Below the pieces are notes generated by a model that saw nothing but the letters and a program-made list of their open reading frames with translations, searched no databases and had not been told where the DNA came from. From Hypomesus transpacificus (Eukaryota > Chordata > Actinopteri > Osmeriformes > Osmeridae), in contig NC_061073.1 of NCBI RefSeq assembly GCF_021917145.1, forward strand, positions 9,971,211 to 10,035,210: DNA of 64,000 nt. The letters are read 5' to 3'. The translations under genes were made by a program, and so were the position numbers. Positions 1 to 10,980 of the stretch are shown here, one piece after another (position 1 is the first letter of the stretch; each line of letters starts with the position of its first letter).

Positions 1-292
1 GAGTTTCTCCTCAGAGGAACAATCATGCCTGAATGCATTGGATAGGGACATTCCATGCTAATGTGCAGCAGGGTTGCTGCTTGAGCCTCTCTTGGGTTCC
101 TTCTTAAGATGCACTTTTCAATCTGTGTTTGGCTGAGATTCAGACCTAATTGTTTGAGAGTTGTTGACAAAGATGCTCATGTGCAATGAAACAAATAAAA
201 AAAACTGTTAATTAACAACATGAGAATGGTAGTAAGATATTGTGATATTTAGAAAAATCTGTTCAAGTAGTTTATCTCCTGTTTGTCCTCAG
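1..292. other. Region upstream of the first troponin I gene (probable intron 1)
   Basis: I see no coding exon here. By analogy with the downstream copies, whose exon 1 is non-coding and lies 1 to 2 kb before the start codon, this stretch is probably the end of intron 1 of troponin I copy A. It closes with a pyrimidine-rich acceptor (tcctcag ending at 292). The promoter would then lie outside the window. Confidence 0.45.
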
Positions 293-317
293 GGTGTGAA
301 ACCAAACAAACGCCACC

Positions 318-2080
318 ATGTCAGAGTGAGTACGAAATAACGACTTAAATAATTCTGCTTTTTCCTTTACTTGATTTTAATTGCATTAATCTCATACTCC
401 ATAAACTAACCTTTCAGAAAAAAGATGTCGTCAAGTCGCAAGCATAGTCTGAAGGTAAGATGCAGTATCTTACACTGCAAAAAAAACCAAGACAACAGAA
501 TGAGGGTCATGTTACTAATTTCGCTCTCGTACAGAGTTTGATGCTCGCCATCGCCAAGGGTTTACTTGAAGAAGAGGCGAAAGAGCAGGTGGAATGGAGG
601 AAGAGGTACATGGAGGAGACCTGCCCTCCTCTGTCTCTGCCCAGAACCATGCAGGAGCTGCAGGTACCACACACAAACACGCCTCCGCACTCTACTCCCA
701 TATGGCTCTGATCAGCCCACAAAAACTGAATTGTGTCATTTAACTGATTTATAACAGTTTTTTTTATTTGTTTCATGTATTATGAGTGAAACTTGAATAG
801 ATAATCCTCTATGTGTGATGCAGGATTTCTGCAAAGAGATTCACCATAAGATCGATGTGATAGATGAGGAGAGATATGACCTGGAGAGCAAAGTCAATAA
901 AAGTGCCAAGGAGGTATTCTCACTTTCCTCAACACAAGCTTGTGTGCACAATGATTGTTTGTGTTCAAGCAAGTGCAACTGTCATACTAACATTGAAACA
1001 AAACTTAACTCTAACCAACAAAAATATTAAAAAGTATTTTCTCACTGGTTCCTACAGATTGAAGACCTGCACATCAAGGTGCAGGACCTGAAGGGGAAGT
1101 TCAAGAAGCCAGCTCTGAGGAAAGTGAGGATGTCAGCTGACGCAATGCTCAAGGCTCTTCTGGGCTCCAAACACACTGTGAACATGGATCTGAGGGCCAA
1201 CCTGAAACAAGTGAAGAAGGAGGTCAAGGAGGAGGTGAGAATTTAACGCTTTTTCATGTGGTTATTGACCTTACAGAGCCTTGAATTGATGTAAGATGCC
1301 CTTTCCATAAAGCTTTACAAAAGTTTTCTTAATCTTTCGCATGAAAGAAATGAACGGATTTGGATTCTGTTTCATGAAATGTTTCTAGTCGTACTTGTCA
1401 AGGTGTTTCTGGTTAGGTGTTTCTGGTCGTACTGGTCAAGGTGTTTCTGGTTAAGGGGTTTCTGGTCGTACTGCTCAAGGTGTTTGTGGTTAAGGTGTTT
1501 CTGGTCGTACTGATCAAGGTGTTTCTGGTTAAGGTGTTTCTGGTCATACTGGTCAAGGTGTTTCTGGTTAAGGTGTTTCTGGTCATATTGGTCAAGGTGT
1601 TTCTGGTTAAGATGTTCCTGGTCGTACTTGTCAAGGTGTTTCTGGTTAAGGTGTTTCTGGTCGTACTGGTCAAGGTGTTTCTGGTTAAGATGTTCCTGGT
1701 CGTACTTGTCAAGGTGTTTCGGGTTAAGGTGTTTCTGGTCATACTGGTCAAGGTGTTTCTGGTTAAGGTGTTTCTGGTCATACTGGTCAAGGTGTTTCGG
1801 GTTAAGATGTTCCTGGTCGTACTTGTCAAGGTGTTTCTGGTTGAGGTGTTTCTGGTCGTACTTGTCAAGGTGTTTCGGGTTTAACCATTTTTACAATTTA
1901 TCAAACTTTAAAACAACTCTTAAAAAGCTCATTGTTTAATATTCTTGTGTATGAGTCTGGGCCCTACTGATCTACTTCTTCTTTCACTCTCTACTTTTAA
2001 AGGACAAAGAAGCTGTAGGTGACTGGCGTAAGAACATTGAGGACAAGGCTGACAGGAAGAAGATGTTTGAGACATCCTAG
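318..2080 (+). CDS. tnni2: Fast skeletal troponin I, copy A (6 coding exons, 172 aa)
   Basis: Troponin I is the subunit of the thin-filament troponin complex that inhibits actomyosin ATPase until calcium binds troponin C. Coding exons read from splice sites: 318-325, 418-454, 535-663, 824-913, 1058-1234 and 2003-2080. Exon 2 starts at 293 and the ATG sits in GCCACCATG, a strong Kozak context. The protein starts [15 protein letters not shown]. It then has the troponin C/T-binding helices (exons 4-5, with DEERYDLE), the inhibitory segment [18 protein letters not shown], the switch region [14 protein letters not shown] and a C-terminus [20 protein letters not shown]. The C-terminus is shorter than in copy B and in human TNNI2, which have extra residues before RKKMF. 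All exon phases match the sister copies. Intron 6 carries a minisatellite. No defect is visible, so I take it as functional; expression is unknown. Confidence 0.88.
1378..1880. repeat. Minisatellite, about 39-bp unit, in intron 6 of troponin I copy A
   Basis: About 13 imperfect copies of a unit built from two related halves, GTGTTTCTGGTTAAG and GTGTTTCTGGTCGTACTGG plus TCAAG. Unit length is a multiple of three, so long open frames run through both strands. These are artefacts and not genes. Confidence 0.92.
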
Positions 2081-2085
2081 ACGCT

Positions 2086-2360
2086 GAGATGGAGGTCAAG
2101 GAGGAGGTGAGAGGAAACAAGCTAAGCACAAGCTATCATGTATCATCAGGTTCTTCTGTAATGACTGTGATATATTCATCTAGAGTTCATATGTATGTTC
2201 AGTAGGGGGCCCCAAAGTTATGACAACTTGGTAGATATCTTTGCCAATAATTCATTTGCCCTGTTACAGGATACAGAAATGAGTGACGTTGGCTACTGGT
2301 GTAAGAACAAGGACAAGTCAATCATGGATTACAGAAAGAAGATGCTTATTGCAACTAACT
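2086..2360 (+). pseudogene. Relic of troponin I exon 6 end plus an extra last exon
   Basis: Six bases after the copy A stop codon, 2086-2106 repeats the end of troponin I exon 6 (GGAGGTCAAGGAGGAG) followed by the same donor gtgaga. After 163 bases, an acceptor (ctgttacag ending 2269) precedes 2270-2360. This translates to a degraded last exon: SDVGYWCKNKDKS, then YRKKM, aligning with copy [14 protein letters not shown] and GRKKMF. It resembles the longer, ancestral-type C-terminus (copy B, human TNNI2) rather than the short exon 7 used by copy A. It could be a fossil of another troponin I gene fused by unequal crossing-over, or a decayed alternative last exon. Confidence 0.7.
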
Positions 2361-2508
2361 TCATGTCCCCATTGAATGCATCTCTCCCTTTTTTACCCAG
2401 TCCTTAAATGAATGACACTGAACAACTGTTATCAACAACTGTATATTTCTGTAAAACAACAAAGATAGATTTTCTTGGGTGTGAACTCAAACAACAAAAA
2501 CTTGCTTT

Positions 2509-2514
2509 AATAAA
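2509..2514 (+). terminator. Polyadenylation signal AATAAA, candidate for troponin I copy A
   Basis: AATAAA lies 429 bases after the copy A stop and about 150 bases after the relic exon. If it is the functional signal, the relic lies within the 3' UTR of copy A. Confidence 0.4.
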
Positions 2515-3529
2515 TTGCTTTAAGATTACCAGTACTTTGTAGATTGGCTTTGTCTCTGTGCAGTTTTATCACTAGCACTTGACTGGATTTTTCAACAAGG
2601 CTTCCTACACAGAAACCAGCAGTCATATGTTTCCCCCCCATGGGAACATCTGGGTTCACATCAACTTGACTCCAGGTAACAAAGATTAGATTCATTGTTG
2701 TGTTTATAATATTACTACATGACATGCTATAGAGCTGGAATGATTTAAAAATCATTGCAAGAGGAGGTATGAAGCATGAATTCACAGCGGCTGCAAAAGT
2801 GGTGCCTAGGAAGAAGAAACACAAAGGCTAATATCCATCAAGCCCTGAGAGATCAAGGATGAGGGTACGTTCTTCTAGGGAGTTTCTGTTCCTGCATGTC
2901 TCTGTTAATGTGTGTTCTAGTCTTTGAATGAGATCTTTGCGTATGCTGTTTTGATTGAAAACACACCTTCGATGTTCAGTGTGGGTCATCAGATATAAGA
3001 ACAATATCTCAGAGTAAGGGTTAATATTTGCTTAGTTAGGGTTAAGTAAGGTATGGTAATATTTGCATGGCTTATCTTGGCTGGTCTAAATTGAGAACAT
3101 ATTTTAATCTATTGTTTTGTCGAGTCCAAAGTTCCACTGTGTAAACTGGCATCGTAGCAACTGCTCTTTTCTTTTTCTGTAAAAAAGAAAAAGATCAGTT
3201 GGATAAAATGGAGAAACAGACACGTCAACACAAACGTCTGATGCCTGGAAGGTACGGCCAAGTCAAACGCTTGTAAATGGTTTTATAAAGTTGCTTGACA
3301 GTTCTAAAACAGATCTCAAATTGTGTGTAAACGACTCCCTTCCCAGTCCCTGGTAACAAGCCTTCTGCCATGTTTCTTTGTGTGGTCTGTCGGAAGCCTT
3401 TTCTCTATTTGAATTACAGAGGATGCCTTCTGCTATATAAAAGATAGTAAAATAAGAACAACAATCTTGAAGGACAGGTTATTTATAATGGAAGCACCCG
3501 TGAAAGGGGGGTTGCTGGTGGGGGTGGTG
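2515..3529. other. Intergenic spacer between troponin I copies A and B
   Basis: No exon or repeat array recognised. A short inverted repeat (CTTTTTCT / AGAAAAAG) lies near 3170-3195. Otherwise AT-rich unique-looking sequence. Confidence 0.5.
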
Positions 3530-3536
3530 AGGGGGT

Positions 3537-3727
3537 TGACTGGACTGTATTTCATGACCTTGCCAGCTCATTGGTTTGGGTTATAATCCCCCTTCCATAA
3601 AGAGAAAGACAGGGATTTAGAGGGATATCACAGAATGCAATATATACCTTCTTAACGCTTGAACTGCCTGTGGTCTCTCTCCCCCATCATCCCCTAACAA
3701 GCCTGCTCTGCTCTCCTCAGCGCCACG
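3537..3727 (+). promoter_or_regulatory. Promoter and non-coding exon 1 of troponin I copy B
   Basis: Elements in order: TATTTCATGA, an inverted CCAAT box in TCATTGGTTT, CCATAAAG, then a TATA box in AATATATACC (about 3640). A pyrimidine-rich leader follows and ends CGCCACG at 3727, before donor gtgagg. The same order (TATTTxA, ATTGGT, CCATAAA, TATA, Y-rich leader ending in a donor) recurs before copies D and E, which argues for a duplicated muscle promoter. The transcription start (about 3668) is inferred from TATA spacing only. Confidence 0.65.
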
Positions 3728-4334
3728 GTGAGGACCAATCATTCTCTCTGTCTCTATGCTGCTCCTGCCTTTATGACCGTTTCTGAGGAAAAGGAATCAT
3801 TTAAATTAAGTATTAATTGATATATTTTGGCTATATGGTTGTGCACATCATTTAATGATACAGCAGAACCATTGTGTATGGTTATGTCTTTTGGAGGAAT
3901 GATTTTGAGATGGCTTTTTAGTCTGTGTGTGAGAAGGAAGATATCTGTATAAGGGTTATTTCTGTCAAGCTTCTTTACATACTATGAGTGGTTGAAAGCA
4001 TGTTTACTCATATCTACGATTAATTTATTGATGTTTTAACGATCCTCTGTTGGCCAATCGCCATGAATTCTGAATCTTACTTTCTTTCCAACGGTCGTTA
4101 AAATCTGTGAACTGGATTGTATTATCTGAAGACATCTTGAACATACAGATGCAATTTTAGCAAAATGTTGAACAATGACTTGTGGATTGCTGTAATATTA
4201 GATCAGGATGTTAAAGTAACAGGCTACAGCTGAGTTTTAGGGGAAATCATTTCTGATAACGTGGAGGCGTCTGGTCCTTCTCAGCCAGTGAATCTTGATA
4301 TACGAACAGGTGATGGTGCGGCATGCTGTAAGGC

Positions 4335-4532
4335 TACACCACTACAAGTCATACAATCACAAGCGATTCTCAGATACACCACTACAAGTCATACAATCAC
4401 AAGCGATTCTCAGGTACACCACTACAAGTCATACAATCACAAGCGATTCTCAGATACACCACTACAAGTCATACAATCACAAGCGATTCTCAGGTACACC
4501 ACTACAAGTCATACAATCACAAGCGATTCTCA
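4335..4532. repeat. Minisatellite, 40-bp unit x 5, intron 1 of troponin I copy B
   Basis: Five nearly identical 40-bp units beginning TACACCACTACAAGTCATAC and differing mainly at the junction base (cagaTACACC versus caggTACACC). The remainder of intron 1 (3728-5492) shows nothing else recognisable. Confidence 0.95.
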
Positions 4533-5517
4533 AATGTTTTACTTCCTGTCAACACCAAATCTGGGACATAAATTCAATCTAATTAGACAGATTTTACCTC
4601 ATTCTGCTTAACCTATAATCCTCAAACAATACTGCACATTTTCTTGTTTGTATTTTAGGACATATTGATGTTGTTATTATTGGCTTGCTAAGACTACTCT
4701 AGTGATGGGAGAACAGATGCCCCCTTCAGTGAAAGGTTAATGATAGCAGGTGCTGAAATCTTAAGAGTTGCTTAAAACCTCTTTGACTGTTCAGATGAAC
4801 CAAGTTAAGGACTGAGAATACATGATTATTGCAGAGCCCTGTAATCACACAGTGACTTGACAGCTCTGTGCAACTCTGTTGAACCCCCTTGACAAAGAGC
4901 TGGCAGTCCGAGCCAGCGAGGACAGCCCTCAGCAGTTATTTTAGAGACGTGCTCTAAGGTCTTGGTCATCTCAGGGATGTTCCAGAAGGCCAATCTCCCT
5001 CCACCAGCTGTGGTGTTGGGTTACCATGACCTCCAGGAGACAAGCCTCCCGTAACACAGCTACTTAGGATGGGATCTGCCAACCGATTTAGATCTCTACC
5101 CAGCACTGATGATATGACAACTGTCTCCAAGGAAATATCCTGTTGGATTAAAAAGACTCAGGGGGTATTCTTGACCGAGGGAATGACAGAGTGTTTAAGT
5201 TCATGAGAAAGAGAGCAGCCATGTTCAGTTGAGCCAGAATGAATATCCACACGTTTGGCCAGTTTGACCCTTTTTGAATTATTGCTATGAAATCGAATTT
5301 TGCAAGTTTATGGGATGCAATGTGATGTATGTTGCTGCATTTATTTGAATGTGGAAGTCCAGCTGTCAGAAACGTACATTTAAAACAACGCCTATGTGTA
5401 AAAACACATCAGAATGATTCCATTGTGATTAAACAAACGTGTAATGTCTAATGCAGGTCAGTCACTCTCCTAGTCCTGTTTTCCATCTGCAGGGAGTGAG
5501 CACGCCCAGCTGCCAAG

Positions 5518-6667
5518 ATGACAGAGTAAGTACACAGGGTTACTTCATGTTTCTAAGCCAGATTACTGAATCAAAACATGTTCTCTAACACACTTGTCAT
5601 CCGTTTACAGCAAACGAATGTCCATGAGCCGTAAGCACAACATTAAGGTGAGAGATCTCTTGAAGTGGTTTAGCTAAGAATTTTGTTTGCAGTGTTTCGT
5701 GAAGTGTTGTAGTGACAGTTCGAGTCGGAAAGTGAATCTGAAAGAGTGGTCGATTTGATTCCCAGAGCTGTATGTTGGGGGTTGCCAAGGACTTACTTGA
5801 GGCTGAAGCGAAAGAAAAGGTGGAAGAGAGGAAGAAGTACATGGAGGAGAACTGTCCTCCTCTGGACATGCCTCACTCCAAGGAGGAGCTCATGGTAAAT
5901 ACACACATCACGTTTAGCAACACTGACCACTTGTACTGTTCAGCTTAGCTTAGAATTGAAGTACCGAATGGTAGTTCCTTAAAGTAAAAAACAAACAAAC
6001 ATGCTTTATTCCACTTTAGGAATATTGCAGAAATTTGCACCAAAGTATTGAAGTCATTGATGAAGAGAGGTACATCTTAGAGTTCAAAGCAAACATGGTA
6101 GTGGAAGAGGTAAGGACTGTCTAGCCTATTACTTTCAGTAATTTAGTTTATGTGTCTATGATGGTCACCTAAATCATGAACTTTTCTGCTCCAAACTCAA
6201 ATGACCAGGTTAAGGACCTGAACATCAAAATCATTGACCTGAAGGGCAAGTTCAAGAAGCCAGCTCTGAAGAAAGTGAGGATGTCAGCTGACGCAATGCT
6301 CAAGGCTCTGCTTGGCTCCAAACACACTGTGAACATGGATCTGAGGTCCAGCCTGAAACAAGTGAAGAAGGAGGTCAAGGAGGAGGTGAGAATTTACTGT
6401 TATAAACCTGACAAAGCCTTGAAGTGATTTAAGGTGGCCTCTCCAGACAGCAGCCCAAAAGGGATCTTAACCTAACTGGACAGAGCTGTGGACCTATCCT
6501 TATCTCTCTGTTCTACTACTGTATATATCTACGGTTATTTCCCCTCCCCCCCCCCCCCCCTCCCCCTGCAGGACAAGCAGTTACGTGATGTTGGCGACTG
6601 GCGAAAGAACATTGAGGACAAGTCTGACATGGGAGGCAGGAAGAAGATGTTTGAGACTGATGCGTAG
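5518..6667 (+). CDS. tnni2: Fast skeletal troponin I, copy B (6 coding exons, 178 aa, long C-terminus)
   Basis: Inhibitory subunit of troponin. Coding exons: 5518-5525, 5611-5647, 5766-5894, 6020-6109, 6209-6385 and 6572-6667; exon 2 begins at 5493. The start is CCAAGATGACAGA, and the protein begins MTDKRMSMSRKHNIK. Key segments are DEERYILE in the troponin T-binding helix, inhibitory [18 protein letters not shown], switch [14 protein letters not shown], and C-terminus [20 protein letters not shown] then MFETDA. This last exon is 18 bases longer than in copies A, D and E, and matches the ancestral layout of human TNNI2 ([18 protein letters not shown]). Intron 6 ends in an unusually long C-run before the acceptor. 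All frames are intact. Exon 6 and the first bases of intron 6 are almost identical to copy A, suggesting gene conversion. Confidence 0.92.
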
Positions 6668-6896
6668 ATTGAAAGATTGTAAGACCGAAATGGATTTAAG
6701 TTACTGATATCTTTGTTTTGAGTAAACTTGTCATGTGTCTTTCATTCAAACCGCATGCTGCCACCTGCTACTCTGTGTGAAGACCCGTCTCGACAGCGAT
6801 GTCTGACCTTCGAGCGTTAGTCTTCAGTTTCACACTCAAGTCCTTCATGAACAGTCTGTAAGTCGTTTATATGTTCACAATCATGCAATGCTTTCT

Positions 6897-6902
6897 AATA
6901 AA
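6897..6902 (+). terminator. Polyadenylation signal of troponin I copy B
   Basis: AATAAA 230 bases downstream of the copy B stop codon, in TTTCTAATAAACTG. It is the first such signal after the gene. Confidence 0.65.
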
Positions 6903-8056
6903 CTGTCCTGTGAAAATCAGTTGATTTCAATGTTTGTTTTTTGTTCTCGTCCTCCTCAAATGTTGTTCTTTGAAACCCGAGTCTGTATATCACCCAGCCT
7001 CTACAATGTTCCTCCCTACAGGACTTGTTGTGCATGTCAGTCACCCGTATCTTGTTCTTAATGCAACAGCTCACGTGTACTGCACTGCAGTGGGACACAC
7101 ACAGGCGGTCCTGTCAGATGTTCAGTCTTAATTGATTGGAATGTGTCTTGTATCTGTCAGATTAGCAACAGGCTGATGCCTCTGTAATATTACCTACTCT
7201 GTTGAAATATACCGTTAAAGTTTATTGTAGGAACAGTTTATTATTCACTTATGATGTTGTTTAAGAACATGTCTTTGAAATCACTTCAGTGACTGTTCGT
7301 AATTCCACTCTTGAGACCATGACGACTTTATATATCTTGAACATTGATGGTTTTGCTTGTTCCCAGTGCGCTAGGCCTGCTGTAGTGCTGGTGCTGACAG
7401 TAAGACAGTATCTGTGTAGAGCCTGATTTTGAAGCAATAGGACAGTCGAAGGGGAGTTTCATTATATGTTCACTTATTGGCACAATATCGTTAAGTCTTC
7501 TGTGTGCAACAGAACTCCTCTCAGCAGAAAGGTGAGAATACACTTTTCAGAATCTTGTTAACCAATGAAATCTTGCACATAATCTGCTTTTGACTTCATT
7601 TCCCCATTCAACAGGCACAGTGTATTCTGAAGGAGAGCTTTTGACATAAGGTAAATGTCTCGATTTGAAAACGTTTGTTTGTGCGCAATAGACAATATGC
7701 TTGACACAATACTAACACCGATCGCATTCATCACTCAAAATCTGAAAGTAACTGGCATGTATGGTGTACACCGTAAATTTGTAAACCATCCTAGTTAAAT
7801 AAATGGGCAATACTACCATGTTAACAATCTGTAAAGGTTGGATATTTATACTGCTTGAGGGCTCCAGGGAGGGGGTTGTGTCTTGAGTTACAGAGGCTAG
7901 CTGAACCATTGGTCTACAGAGTCTCCGCTTCCATACTGATTTCCTGAGCCAACACAGAATGTGATTCAAACCCACATAGCAGTTAAGCCCCTGGGGCAAA
8001 CCAGATTGAAGTCCTGCTCAGCTCTCTGTCCAATGTAGCAGGTAAGGTCACATCCT
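6903..8056. other. Spacer between troponin I copy B and the 40-bp minisatellite
   Basis: No exon found on either strand. No copy of the CCAAT/CCATAAA promoter module seen in front of copies B, D and E could be recognised here, so the next gene (pseudogene C) may have lost its promoter. Confidence 0.4.
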
Positions 8057-9572
8057 GCCCTCTCCTCACTATCCACCTCTCCACCTGGTCTGGTGTGCGT
8101 TCAGCATCTCTCCTCACTCTCTACCTGGTCTGGTGTGCGTTCAGCATCGCTCCTCCCTCTCCACCTGGTCTGGTGTGCGTTCAGCATCGCTCCTCCCTCT
8201 CAACCTGGTCTGGTGTGCGTTCAGCATCTCTCCTCCCTCTCCACCTGGTCTGGTGTGCGTTCAGCATCGCTCCTCCCTCTCCACCTGGTCTGGTGTGCGT
8301 TCAGCATCGCTCTTCACTCTCCACCTGGTCTGGTGTGCGTTCAGCATCGCTCCTCCCTCTCCACCTGGTCTGGTGTGCGTTCAGCATCGCTCTTCACTCT
8401 CCACCTGGTCCGGTGTGCGTTCAGCATCTCTCCTCCCTCTCCACTTCTCCACCTGGTCTGGTTTGCGTTCAGCATATCTCCTCCCTCTCTACCTCTCTAA
8501 CTGGTCTGGTGTGCGTTCAGCATCTCTCCTCCCTCTCTACCTGGTCTGGTGTGCGTTCAGCATCGCTCCTCCCTCTCTACCTGGTCTGGTGTGCGTTCAG
8601 CATCCCTCCTCCCTCTCTACCTGGTCTGGTGTGCGTTCAGCATCGCTCCTCCCTCTCCACCTGGTCTGGTGTGCGTTCAGCATCTCTCCTCCCTCTCTAC
8701 CTGGTCTGGTGTGCGTTCAGCATCGCTCCTCCCTCTCCACCTGGTCTGGTGTGCGTTCAGCATCGCTCTTCACTCTCCACCTGGTCTGGTGTGCGTTCAG
8801 CATCGCTCCTCCCTCTCCACCTGGTCTGGTGTGCGTTCAGCATCGCTCTTCACTCTCCACCTGGTCCGGTGTGCGTTCAGCATCTCTCCTCCCTCTCCAC
8901 TTCTCCACCTGGTCTGGTTTGCGTTCAGCATATCTCCTCCCTCTCTACCTCTCTAACTGGTCTGGTGTGCGTTCAGCATCTCTCCTCCCTCTCTACCTGG
9001 TCTGGTGTGCGTTCAGCATCGCTCCTCCCTCTCTACCTGGTCTGGTGTGCGTTCAGCATCTCTCCTCCCTCTCTACCTCTCCACCTGGTCTGGTGTGCGT
9101 TCAGCATCGCTCCTCCCTCTCTACCTGGTCTGGTGTGCGTTCAGCATCGCTCCTCCCTCTCTACCTGGTCTGGTGTGCGTTCAGCATCTCTCCTCCCTCT
9201 TTACCTCTCCACCTGGTCTGGTGTGCGTTCAGCATCTCTCCTCCCTCTCTACCTGGTCTGGTGTGCGTTCAGCATCTCTCCTCCCTCTCTACCTCTCCAC
9301 CTGGTCTGGTGTGCGTTCAGCATCTCTCCTCCCTCTCTACCTGGTCTGGTGTGCGTTCAGCATCTCTCCTCCCTCTCTACCTGGTCTGGTGTGCGTTCAG
9401 CATCGTTCTTCACTCTCCACCTGGTCTGGTGTGCGTTCAGCATCTCTCCTCCCTCTCTACCTGGTCTGGTGTGCGTTCAGCATCTCTCCTCCCTCTCCTC
9501 CCTCTCTACCTGGTCTGGTGTGCGTTCAGCATCTCTCCTCCCTCTCTACCTGGTCTGGTGTGCGTTCAGCAT
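8057..9572. repeat. Large minisatellite, 40-bp unit, with 456-bp higher-order repeat
   Basis: About 37 copies of a 40-bp unit containing CCTGGTCTGGTGTGCGTTCA then GCATCGCTCCTCCCTC. A marker variant (CCACTTCTCCACC followed by GGTTTGCG and a ...CTCTCTAACTGG unit) occurs at about 8441 and again at 8897, exactly 456 bases apart. A block of about 11 units was therefore duplicated as a whole. Open frames of almost 500 codons in all three + frames are repeat artefacts. Confidence 0.95.
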
Positions 9573-10257
9573 CACCGGCATTTAAGCCATTCCTCTGTTC
9601 CTCCTGTTCCTCCTGTTCTGGATTAGTCCTCTTCCCTTCTGGAAACTTGACATCAGACCACAGTACTCAGATCTCTGTGTGTTCATCAGAAAGACAGTGA
9701 CATGGTCACAATGTGAACTTCACAGCACCAACCTTCTAGAGCAGAAATCTGTGCCAACAGGCACACTGAAACAAAGTTGGTGCTTGATATTACAAGAAGA
9801 CATTTTCAATAATTAATAATTATTGCCTCCGTTTGTGATGTGAAACCACCAGTATGTTTGGTATATATATGAATGATGTTTTCCGATCCTTTGCATGAGT
9901 TGCATGATAATGCATATTGGTGTCTGATTGCAGATCGTGGCATTATCGCAATACCGCGTGTGCTACACCATTAATATATAAATCTTCAACAAATTTTGCG
10001 GTGTTTTAGATGGGAAGATAAAGCTTTGTCCAAAACTTATTTTTAGGACAGTTTTTTGCTTTGTTTTTGATATCTACATAATATCTATATCTAATTTAGT
10101 ATATGTATAAATACGTACATATTTAAAGTAAATTTACTGTCTTTACCATGTATCAATACACCCTTTGTGTCTTCAGACATAGCTCTTGTTTGTGTGATGT
10201 TGGTAGCAGAGTAACTTGACAGAGCAGAGGAGCATGATGTGGGGACAACACGACCCA
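9573..10257. other. AT-rich spacer between two minisatellites
   Basis: No exon recognised. Contains TATA-like runs (GTATATATATG near 9861), but no matching promoter module or splice donor that I would defend as exon 1 of pseudogene C. Confidence 0.35.
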
Positions 10258-10652
10258 GTCCCTCACAGTTTGGGCGTTCACTCCCTCACAGTTTGGGCGT
10301 TCACTCCCTCACAGTTTGGGCGTTCACTCCCTCACAGTTTGGGCGTTCACTCCCTCACAGTTTGGGCGTTCACTCCCTCACAGTTTGGGCGTTCACTCCC
10401 TCACAGTTTGGGCGTTCACTCCCTCACAGTTTGGGCGTTCACTCCCTCACAGTTTGGGCGTTCACTCCCTCACAGTTTGGGCGTTCACTCCCTCACAGTT
10501 TGGGCGTTCACTCCCTCACAGTTTGGGCGTTCACTCCCTCACAGTTTGGGCGTTCACTCCCTCACAGTTTGGGCGTTCACTCCCTCACAGTTTGGGCGTT
10601 CACTCCCTCACAGTTTGGGCGTTCACTCCCTCACAGTTTGGGCATTCACTCC
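10258..10652. repeat. Minisatellite, 23-bp unit x 17, nearly perfect
   Basis: Seventeen copies of a 23-bp unit beginning CCTCACAGTTTGGGCGTTCA. Only the last unit differs visibly (GGGCATTC). The near-perfect identity indicates recent expansion, so copy number is likely to be polymorphic. Confidence 0.96.
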
Positions 10653-10980
10653 CGGCTGTCTCAGTGATGCCGTCTAGTACCTTAAGGATTAGTAGCACAT
10701 GCCAGAGTGTTGGGTTATTAATGACCCCCTGATGACAAGTGTGCCACAAGAGCAGTCCTTAGGAGACAGCTGGTTCCATTCTCTCACACGGGTCACTTCT
10801 AGAAGGGTCCGCCCTTCCTCCTTGAGCTCATCACGAGGTTCAGATGGGAAATGAAATATGCATCCTGCAGCAGGACTGGGATTCTGAGTCATACTAATGT
10901 TTCTTTTTTTGTTTGGTTATTATTATATTAAAATATGCAAAATTATAATAAAGATAAACTATCATATTTATCTTATGCAG

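Noticed and set aside
8095..9626. Three overlapping open frames of up to 497 codons
   Set aside because: They are the three frames of a 40-bp minisatellite lacking stops; identical peptide blocks recur and there is no splice or start context.
10258..10652. CRISPR-like regular repeat (23 bp x 17)
   Set aside because: There are no unique spacers between units; it is a head-to-tail minisatellite in vertebrate DNA.
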